Origin: Alphaproteobacteria bacterium
Lineage (GTDB): Bacteria; Pseudomonadota; Alphaproteobacteria; CACIAM-22H2
Length of the DNA stretch: 41,059 nt
Reading direction: 5' to 3'
Assembly: GCA_016793165.1 (NCBI GenBank)
Contig: JAEULA010000110.1
Span: forward strand, 1 to 41,059
Both the position numbers and the translations under genes were made by a program. Below are positions 34,774 through 41,059 of the stretch, piece after piece. Every line of letters starts with the position of its first letter. Within the stretch, counting starts at the first letter, position 1. Under the pieces are notes generated by a model. The model searched no databases. It was given only the letters and a program-made list of their open reading frames with translations, and was not told the DNA's origin.

Positions 34774-35958
34774 CTACTTCGTTTTGCCGGGGCCTGTCAG
34801 CGCGGCCGAGATCCGCAGGCCGATCTTCTCGTTCGCGGCGCGGATTGGGTCCGCGCTCAGATGCGCGTAGCGCGCGGTCGTTGCGGTGTTACGGTGACCG
34901 AGAAGCTTGCCGATGATCGGCAGGCCTTCGCCGATGCCGGCGCCGACACTCGCAAAGCTGTGACGGAGATCGTGAAGACGGACGTCGTCCAGATCGGCTG
35001 CGCGGCGAATTCGACGCCAGGGCTTCTCGAGATTGACCAGGCTTGAACCGGCCTTGAGCCCGACGACGACATGCGGGTTGTCCCGCATCCGAGGGATCGT
35101 GCTCAGGACTTCCTTTGCCGGCGTGTTTAGGTAGATCGCTTTGGCGCCGGTCTTGCTGTCGGGTAGCCGGATGAGCCCTGCCTCGAGATCGACCCAGTCC
35201 CAGCGCAGGCTCAGGATCTCGCCGAGGCGCGCGCCCGTGAAGATCAGGAGCCGGATCGCAGCCACCGCGTAGGGATCCTGCGACTCGTTCGCTTTTAGGA
35301 CCTCGCCAAGCCGCGACATCTCCGTAGCGGAGAGGAATCGCTCGATCCGCCGGCCACGATAGTGCTTGATGTCGCGACAAGGATTCGGCGCCTCACGCAA
35401 GCCGTTCTTGATTGCCCAGCCGAACATGCTCGAGAGCATCGCCAGTGCGCGATTGGCAGCGCCGGGGCTCGCAGCGAGACCGACGTGCCAGCGCGACACG
35501 TCGCCATGGGTCACATCATTGGGGCGCCGACTGCCGAACGATCCAACGACATGACGCGCGATGAGTCTCCTGTTCGTCGCGACGGTGGTCAGTCGCCACT
35601 TCGTCGCATGCGCGGCCTCGAAGGCGGCGGCCAGTTCGGTGATGGTCGCGGCCGCCTTCTCGACGTCACGCTTCTCTGCTGGGTCGACCGGCTTCGAAGG
35701 CGCGTTGACGAGCGCAAGCAGGCGGTGCGCTTCGGCGCGCGCGGACTCCGGCGTCCACGGCGATCCATGTCGTCCGATCGTGATCCACCTCAGCCGCGCG
35801 CTTCGGCCGCGGCCAGCTCGATACTGCAGGAAGTAGGTGGCATGTCCGCTTTGTCGCCGGCGAACACCGAAGCCGCTGAGCTTGCCATCCCAAAGGATGG
35901 CTCCCGGCTCGAGCCGATCGACAGTGCTCTTGATGACCGTTCCGCGCGAACTGCGCAT
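34774..35958 (-). CDS. Tyrosine-family site-specific integrase of the genomic island
   Basis: The 394-residue recombinase has an N-terminal arm-binding part (LEPGAILWDGKLSGFGVRRR...YFLQYR, as in P4-type integrases), a core-binding domain and the catalytic domain. The catalytic residues are Arg244 (FTGARLGEI), His329 and Arg332 (LHDLRHSF), His355 (LLGHRNTATTARY) and the nucleophile Tyr364. All are intact, so it may still be active. The start is the ATG at 35958, preceded by GAGGG; an upstream in-frame ATG at 36036 is less likely. It lies about 110 bases from a tRNA-Thr-like remnant, the expected attachment site of this integrase family. Confidence 0.92.
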   Translation of the reverse strand: MRSSRGTVIKSTVDRLEPGAILWDGKLSGFGVRRRQSGHATYFLQYRAGRGRSARLRWITIGRHGSPWTPESARAEAHRLLALVNAPSKPVDPAEKRDVEKAAATITELAAAFEAAHATKWRLTTVATNRRLIARHVVGSFGSRRPNDVTHGDVSRWHVGLAASPGAANRALAMLSSMFGWAIKNGLREAPNPCRDIKHYRGRRIERFLSATEMSRLGEVLKANESQDPYAVAAIRLLIFTGARLGEILSLRWDWVDLEAGLIRLPDSKTGAKAIYLNTPAKEVLSTIPRMRDNPHVVVGLKAGSSLVNLEKPWRRIRRAADLDDVRLHDLRHSFASVGAGIGEGLPIIGKLLGHRNTATTARYAHLSADPIRAANEKIGLRISAALTGPGKTK

Positions 35959-36065
35959 GAAAAATACGCCCTCTTTCTGGCAAACACCTGGCAAACACCG
36001 TGTAGAGTATGTCGCCAAATCGAGGCATGCGTGCAATGGCCATTTATCAACGTTTTCCGTATGTC

Positions 36066-36150
36066 GTCGCAGGTCGTTGTACTGGGAAGGGTCGATTCAA
36101 GCGCATTCGTAATGCGCGGGTCGGGGGTTCAATTCCCTCCTGCGGCACCA
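36066..36150 (+). tRNA. tRNA-Thr(CGT)-like remnant with abnormal D arm; probable attR of the island
   Basis: The 3' part is tRNA-perfect: an anticodon arm GCGCA-TTCGTAA-TGCGC (36101-36117, anticodon CGT), a five-base variable loop, T arm GGGGG-TTCAATT-CCCTC (36123-36139), then CTGCGGC, discriminator A and CCA (36148-36150). GTCGCAG at 36066-36072 can pair with the acceptor strand, with one G-U, but the 28 bases in between do not form a D arm and lack the usual AGCTCAG...GGTAGAGC. I read it as the 3' half left when an element inserted into a tRNA-Thr gene. Its 3' end points away from the integrase, so the inserted DNA lies to the left. A functional but odd tRNA cannot be excluded. Confidence 0.6.
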
Positions 36151-36240
36151 TTCAAGCTCCTGGAGTTATGGCGCTTCGAGTCCGTCGGAACTGTTGAGGG
36201 TCAGAGCCGAAGGGGCGCTGGCTCGGCGACGAGGCCGATT

Positions 36241-36960
36241 GTGGCGACGATCCAACAGCGCGGCGGGCGAGGGCATGGCCGGATCGGTCGCATCGGCGGT
36301 TATCAGGCGACGACATCTATTGTCCCGAAGCCCTATGCCAGGCGATGGGCACGGGAGACGGAGGCGAACGCTGCCCGCCGGCAGTCCGGCTTCGATCCGG
36401 CTGTCCTTCGCGGGTTGCACTTCAGATCGATCTTCGAGCGATATCGAATAGAGATCACTCCACATAAGCGAGGTGCACGCCGCGAAGGCAGATCCTCGAC
36501 CTTCTCCGCTCTCACTCGACAGCCGCGCTGAACCTTGCCGACGTCACGCCTCAAGTGGTGGCGACGTACCGAGATGAGCGGCTCAAGCGCGTGTCGCCTC
36601 GAACGGCCTTTCGAGAGCCCGCATTGCGTGGTCATGCCTTTGAGGTCGCTCGACGGGAATAGGGATGCGCGGCTCGGGGACCCAGTCCGATCCGGCCGAA
36701 TGCCCGCTGCAGCCGAGTTCGGAGCACGCCTTGAGCCCGGGGAGTTGGCGACGCTTCTCGGGGCGCTACGTGCCGACGAAAACTTGCTCCTTGGCCCCGC
36801 CATCCGATTCGCCATGGAGACCAGGCTCAGGCGAGGCGAGCATCTGCGCGTCGCATGGCGGCATTCGGATCGGCAACGGCAAGTGCTGCCAATCCCGATG
36901 ACGAAGAACGGTGACATGCGTGTCGTCCCGCCCGACGACCCGACGACCCGACGACCCGGC
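36241..36960 (+). pseudogene. Broken second tyrosine-integrase gene
   Basis: From GTG 36241 one frame reads VATIQQRGGRGHGRI, then RRWARETEANAAR and FERYRIEITPHKRGARRE. This is the N-terminal arm- and core-binding part of a phage-type integrase, and the frame stops at 36531. Homology resumes in another frame with LADVTPQVVATYRDERLKRV (from about 36535) and in a third with LGALRADENLLLGPAIRFAMETRLRRGEHLRV and IPMTKNGDMRVVP (about 36760-36935). The catalytic C-terminus with HxxR and Tyr is missing. It is a frameshifted, truncated relic, different from the intact integrase at 34774-35958, and suggests repeated use of this tRNA locus. Confidence 0.72.
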
Positions 36961-37259
36961 GGCCGGCCGTGCATCTCCGCCTTGGTCTCGTAGATCTCGG
37001 TGATGCGCTCGATGGCACGCTCCATTCCCGTTCCCGTTCCCGTTGGAGCCGAGAGCTCCTCGGCCGGCGCAGATAGAACTGCAGCTCCGAGTCTTGCGAC
37101 TTGGTGGATGCCTTCGCATTGCATTGCCGGAGCCGGGAATTGGGCTCGCCGAAATTCTCATCGATCAAAGTGCGCTCACGGTTCTGCTCGAACTCGTCAG
37201 CGCTTGGGCTGGAGCGCGAGCCGCTGCTTGCCGCGACCTGGACGCTCCGGAAGCCGCAG
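36961..37259. other. Gene-free stretch with a small tandem repeat inside a hairpin
   Basis: No supportable gene is visible. At 37025-37042 the hexamer TTCCCG is repeated three times, flanked by GCTCCA (37019-37024) and TGGAGC (37044-37049), which can pair. This may be debris from the decayed element to the left. Confidence 0.4.
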
Positions 37260-38135
37260 CTATCGAGGAAGTCCGCTTGAGGCCGAAGCCGCCGCCTCGC
37301 CGGGGATTTCCTTTACATCGAACGTCACCCGGCATCGAAGCCCGGCCGGCAGCGCTCCGTTCTCATTCGGCAACGCAAGACGAAGGCCGAATGTGCCGCT
37401 GCCAGCGTCGAACACCGGATCGGCGACTTGCACGGCAACCCTGAAGGATCGGTCAGGGCTTCCGATCGGAGTCACCGTGCCGGAATCACCTTTTCTTATG
37501 GAGTCGAAGTATCGGACCGGCGGATAGGCCTCGACGAAAAGCGGAGATACGGCGGCCAGCTCCACGATGAAGGAATCCTGGTGCGCATACTCGCCCGGCC
37601 CGAGGTTGCGCTGAACCACGATTGCATCGATGGGGCTTTTGATCGTCCTCTGCTCGAGCACCGCCAGAGCGCGAGCCAATTCCAGCTGCGCCACCTTGTG
37701 GTTCAACTCCGCCTGGGCCAGGTCCTCGCGCGCGACCCGCAACGCCGCGCGCAGCTCATCGACCTTCTGCCGTGGCACATTGTTGGTCTCCAGCAATCGT
37801 TCGGCTCGGTTGAGTTCAGTCCGCGCCAATTCGACCCGGACCGTCCGGGATGCGATCTCGGTCGTGCTCGTGGCCCGCAACTTGATCAAGTCCAGATCCG
37901 CGGCCTCGATCGCGGAATCGAGTCGCGCGATCACCTGTCCTTTGGCGACGCGATCTCCGCGTTCGACGAGCACGGCCTGAATTGTCGTCGCGACCGGCGT
38001 GCCGATCTTCAAGGTCATGGAAGGCCGCGTGACGCAGTCGAAGGCCACTTCCGCGCTGGCCGGAACCATCGGGCTCAGGCACGACGCAGAGGCGACGATC
38101 GCGGCCCATCTCGAGATCACGGCACGGTGGCGCAT
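37260..38135 (-). CDS. Short HlyD/RND-type periplasmic adaptor protein
   Basis: The 291-residue product has a signal peptide (about 1-28), the first half of a lipoyl-like domain (RPSMTLKIGTPVATTIQAVLVERGDRVAKGQVIARLD in pieces), a long alpha-hairpin (about 80-160, with LARTELNRAERLLETNNVPR), the second lipoyl half (TIKSPIDAIVVQRNLGPGEYA) and a beta-barrel ending shortly after LPAGLRCRVTFDV. It lacks the C-terminal membrane-proximal domain of full RND adaptors, so it is short for the family. No pump gene accompanies it. It is divergent from the giant protein gene at 38507. The start ATG at 38135 is weakly supported; 38165 is in frame. Confidence 0.78.
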   Translation of the reverse strand: MRHRAVISRWAAIVASASCLSPMVPASAEVAFDCVTRPSMTLKIGTPVATTIQAVLVERGDRVAKGQVIARLDSAIEAADLDLIKLRATSTTEIASRTVRVELARTELNRAERLLETNNVPRQKVDELRAALRVAREDLAQAELNHKVAQLELARALAVLEQRTIKSPIDAIVVQRNLGPGEYAHQDSFIVELAAVSPLFVEAYPPVRYFDSIRKGDSGTVTPIGSPDRSFRVAVQVADPVFDAGSGTFGLRLALPNENGALPAGLRCRVTFDVKEIPGEAAASASSGLPR

Positions 38136-38506
38136 CGCGGCTTCATGACATGATGGGCATCCCATCACAATGCGGTCGCCGGCGCCGCCCACGTCTCGCC
38201 CCCGGCCCGTCCGATCGCCGTCGAGTGGGCTGCTGCCTGCCGGCGCGCAGCCTGCGGAGATCGCGGCTCTTTCGATAGGAATGGCAAGTTTCTCCGCGCT
38301 CTCTTGCGGCAACTGAAGCCAGCATCCATGGCGTTGGCTTCTACCCAAAGACGCTCGATGGGGCGATTCAGTCGGCCGGCCCCGCGATTGCCCGTGAAGC
38401 CGGCCATTCGAAGTGACATTGTTTGGCGAAAATGACACGGTCCCGAGCGGCGCCGAAGTCACGAAGAATGTCGCGCAAGAGACATCTTCACTGGGGGGGG
38501 CAACAA
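38136..38506. promoter_or_regulatory. Divergent control region between the adaptor and giant-protein genes, with palindrome
   Basis: No gene is visible in these 371 bases. TGATGGG-CAT-CCCATCA at 38151-38167 is a perfect 7-base inverted repeat just upstream of the adaptor start and could be an operator or leader hairpin. A run of eight G (38493-38500) precedes the GTG chosen for the giant protein. I see no clear promoter boxes. Confidence 0.45.
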
Positions 38507-41059
38507 GTGAAGCGATCGTCGATCGTGTCGGGCTTGTATGCACGCAAGGGTCGCGCGCGCGAGAGACTGTTGCAGCGCTGGCAGGATCAACCACTTCGCG
38601 ATGACCCCGGCAGCGCGACGCCGGCGCGGCTGTTGTTGGACGCGCTCGAGCCGCGCGTATTGCTCAACGTCGACACGATGGCGGTGCAGCTCGCCGCAAT
38701 GCCGAACGACACCCAGGATCACGACATCCTGGTCCGCATGGCGGAGGAAACCGTCCACACCGGCGCCAGGACTCAGGTCGTGGAGCGGGTGCAGGTCGTC
38801 GATGCGACGGGCGGAGCCTTGCTGGCATTCGGCGATCTGACCAACATCAGCGCGCTGACCATCCAGGGCGGTGCCGGCAACGACCGGCTTCGGATCGACG
38901 TGGACAGCTTTGGCCGGCACACGATTCCGACGGTTGCATTCGACGGCCGTGACGGAATCAACAGCCTGGTGATCGACCATTCGGCCGGCGGACTCGATTG
39001 GCGCATCGATGGCAGCGGTGCGGGCAGCGTCGACGCGGGTTTGACCCCCTGGGTGACCTTCTCCGGCGTGCAGTCGCTGACCGGTGGAGCCGACACCGAC
39101 CGGCTTCACGGTCCTGCCGCCGACAGCGTTTGGCGGATCACGGCGCCGGGCGCCGGCGACATCGGGATCACGGCCTTCAGCGGCTTCGAACGTCTGATCG
39201 GCGCTGCCGACAACGAGGACATGTTCATCGTAGCCGGCACCGGCGCGATCGAAGACGGGGTCGACGGCGGCGACCGCGGATTCGACTCCCTCGTGCTTGA
39301 GCGCCGCGCCGATGCCGTGATCATGGCGGCAATCGACGGGTCGAGCGGAAGCGTTTCGCTCGACGGCGACCTCGTTCGCTATTTCGGGCTGGAACCGGTG
39401 ACCACCGCCGGCGCGATCACCGATCTCACGCTCACGCTCGGCGACAGCAACGACGTCGCCACGCTGACCAGCGACACGACGGCGGGTCGATTGAAGCTGA
39501 CGACGACAGGCGGGACTGCGGAATCGCAATTCTTCACCGCGCCGACCGGCACGCTCACCATCAATCTCGGCGGGGGCATCAACAGGCTGACGATCACCGG
39601 CGTGGATTCGCGATTCGCGTCGGGGCTCGTGATCGTGGACGGCGGTGGCACCGATACGATCAACGTCAACAGCAGCCTTGCCACCGGCGGGAAGGCCGTG
39701 TCGATGACGGCCGACTCGATCCGGATCGGGACCGCCGGCGATGCCGTGACGATCGATACCAGTCGGAGCGGCGGCGCATCGGGCGCGATCACTCTTGATG
39801 CGACCACGATCGCGATCGCCAAGGGCAGCGCCCTGATCACGGGAAATGACACCGACACGTCGGCAGCCCGGGGGCGGTCGGGGATCATCTCCCTGACCGC
39901 GGCAAACAGCGTCACGATCGCTGACGCGACCGCGGCGACGGGCGTCCTGACCACGGCGGGCGCATCCATCGAGATCGAAGCCGACGTCATCGCCATCGGC
40001 ACGAACGCCCGGATCAGCACGGTCGCGCGGGCCGGCACGTCCGGGGACATCTCGTTCGCCGCGAAGACGATCTCACTCGCCGCCGGCTCGGTGCTCGACG
40101 CGAGCGCGCCCGAGGGCCGCACGGCCGGGGACGTGGACTTGACCGTCGCGGATACCGGTTATCGGGATCCGCAGTTGCCGATCGTCTTCGCGAACAGGGC
40201 GGTTGGCATTTCGCTCGATCGGGCAACGGTCGAAGGCGGTGAAGTGCGGATCACGGCGACGGCGGCGGACAAGGGGCTCGTCGCCGAGATGCCCTTGCTT
40301 GCGATGGGCTTCTCGGGCGCCATTCCCGGCCTGCTGGAGCAGATCCCCGGCTATGATTCCGGCGCCACGTTCTCCGGAATGGACATGACGGTCGCGCAAC
40401 GTGGCGCAGATGCTCGGATCACGCTCGACTCGGCCTCGATCGTGGGCTCCGGCTCCGTGACGATCGCGAGCGCCACGGATGTCGAGACCCTCGTTCTCGC
40501 GGTCGACATCGGGACGGGACTCGCGGGATCATTGAATGCCGCCGCGAGTTACGGCGCGGCCTCGAGCGTCGTCGAGACCCTGATCAGGGGCACGACCGCG
40601 ATCATCGCCGGCGCGGACGTCACTGTTTCGGCGGACGCCAAGGTCGTCGTCAGCAGCGGCTCGCTCGCCGCGGCGGTCGACGCCGCGACGGCCAAGACCG
40701 CGACTTCGGTCGCGATCACGATCTCGCGGAGCGATCTGACGGCGCTGGCGATCGTCGGCGAGGGGTCGACGATCACGGCGGCCGCCGGCAGCGTGAACGT
40801 GCTGGCCAATGGGGTGCAAACGACGGCGACGTCGGCCGGGACCGCCCTGCGCGAGCTATCCCAGGACGGCGCCTCGGCTGCGTTGTCGTTCGTGACGGCC
40901 AACGTGAAGTCTTCCCTGGACGGCACGGTCACCGCCGGAAACTCGATCCAGGTCGCGAACGGGTTCAATGGCGGTGCCGGAGCCGTGGATCTCGCCACGG
41001 ACACGATCACGAGTCCAAATCACGGGCTCGCGACCGGTGATTCGATCTCCTATGACGCC
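38507..41059 (+). CDS. Start of a giant LEPR-XLL repeat protein (runs off the window)
   Basis: The frame is open from GTG 38507 to the last base, 851 codons without a stop. About 45 residues in lies LLLDALEPRVLLNVD, the LEPR-XLL motif found at the N-terminus of very large secreted repeat proteins, probably for export or processing. The rest is rich in Gly, Ala, Ser, Thr and Asp and poor in Cys, with beta-helix/RTX-like phrases (GGAGNDRLRIDV, GGADTDRLHG, GGGTDTINVNS) and near the end a HGLATGDSISYD phrase typical of repeats in such giants. A surface adhesin or exoprotein is likely. The start could instead be ATG 38468, which would place an eight-G run inside the coding region. No RTX type-I exporter is in view apart from the lone adaptor next door. 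Confidence 0.75.
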   Translation, partial: MKRSSIVSGLYARKGRARERLLQRWQDQPLRDDPGSATPARLLLDALEPRVLLNVDTMAVQLAAMPNDTQDHDILVRMAEETVHTGARTQVVERVQVVDATGGALLAFGDLTNISALTIQGGAGNDRLRIDVDSFGRHTIPTVAFDGRDGINSLVIDHSAGGLDWRIDGSGAGSVDAGLTPWVTFSGVQSLTGGADTDRLHGPAADSVWRITAPGAGDIGITAFSGFERLIGAADNEDMFIVAGTGAIEDGVDGGDRGFDSLVLERRADAVIMAAIDGSSGSVSLDGDLVRYFGLEPVTTAGAITDLTLTLGDSNDVATLTSDTTAGRLKLTTTGGTAESQFFTAPTGTLTINLGGGINRLTITGVDSRFASGLVIVDGGGTDTINVNSSLATGGKAVSMTADSIRIGTAGDAVTIDTSRSGGASGAITLDATTIAIAKGSALITGNDTDTSAARGRSGIISLTAANSVTIADATAATGVLTTAGASIEIEADVIAIGTNARISTVARAGTSGDISFAAKTISLAAGSVLDASAPEGRTAGDVDLTVADTGYRDPQLPIVFANRAVGISLDRATVEGGEVRITATAADKGLVAEMPLLAMGFSGAIPGLLEQIPGYDSGATFSGMDMTVAQRGADARITLDSASIVGSGSVTIASATDVETLVLAVDIGTGLAGSLNAAASYGAASSVVETLIRGTTAIIAGADVTVSADAKVVVSSGSLAAAVDAATAKTATSVAITISRSDLTALAIVGEGSTITAAAGSVNVLANGVQTTATSAGTALRELSQDGASAALSFVTANVKSSLDGTVTAGNSIQVANGFNGGAGAVDLATDTITSPNHGLATGDSISYDA

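Noticed and set aside
35362..36531. 389-codon plus-strand frame spanning the integrase and tRNA remnant
   Set aside because: It is antisense to the integrase in its first half and only its end (after 36241) carries integrase-relic homology, so it is not one gene.

Overview
The window is high-GC DNA from what looks like an alphaproteobacterium, probably Hyphomicrobiales or a neighbouring order. The evidence is codon use, the PCuAC/Sco, CopA/CopB and CusBA types, a small CoxF-like protein and an LEPR-XLL-type giant protein; none of this fixes the genus. Bases 1 to about 36,150 read as a mobile heavy-metal (mainly copper) resistance island. It carries transposase remnants at 1-369 (IS1634 family) and 7110-7862 (ISAs1 family). 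It ends at a tyrosine integrase (34774-35958) beside the 3' part of a tRNA-Thr gene (36066-36150), which looks like the attR scar of the insertion.

Layout. (a) 487-3625, minus strand: a six-gene operon with 2-7 base gaps, arsR - dsbA-like - sco - pcuAC - dedA - lspA. It faces, across an SmtB-type operator, a Zn/Cd/Pb-type P1B ATPase with a His-rich loop (3780-6065) and a small CoxF-like membrane protein. (b) 6356-7033: a LapG-like cysteine protease. (c) 8210-15604: cupredoxin, multicopper oxidase CopA, outer-membrane CopB, an OmpR-type regulator with a nearly loop-less sensor kinase, then PdxY and an orphan peptide-type binding protein. (d) 15660-18095: a full-length copper-ATPase homologue that has lost the phosphorylated Asp. 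(e) 18361-22455: a Met-rich LTXXQ protein followed by a membrane-anchored FAD/NAD(P)H/[2Fe-2S] reductase, a di-heme-b membrane protein and a seven-heme periplasmic cytochrome c. (f) 22483-28431: DUF411, a Cys-rich exported protein, FixH-like, CusB and CusA, without an outer-membrane partner. (g) a 29-bp-arm inverted repeat between convergent operons. (h) 34365-28685, minus strand: a CuA protein, an atypical heme-copper oxidase subunit I, a small membrane protein, a second Met-rich LTXXQ protein, DUF2933 and an intact CopA copper ATPase.

The genes fit together as copper handling at the inner membrane and in the periplasm. CopA and CusBA export copper, CopA/CopB and the cupredoxin bind or oxidise it, PCuAC/Sco/DsbA-like proteins deliver it, and two Met-rich LTXXQ proteins buffer it. 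Two redox modules stand out, each beside one Met-rich protein. One is an apparent NAD(P)H-to-periplasm electron conduit: FAD and 2Fe-2S, then two b hemes, then seven c hemes. The other is a CuA/heme-copper-oxidase pair in which two of the six canonical metal-ligand His are Tyr. The conduit is my best candidate for an undescribed system.

From 36,151 to the end is flanking DNA: a broken second integrase, a lone short RND-type adaptor on the minus strand, and the start of a giant LEPR-XLL repeat protein that runs off the window.
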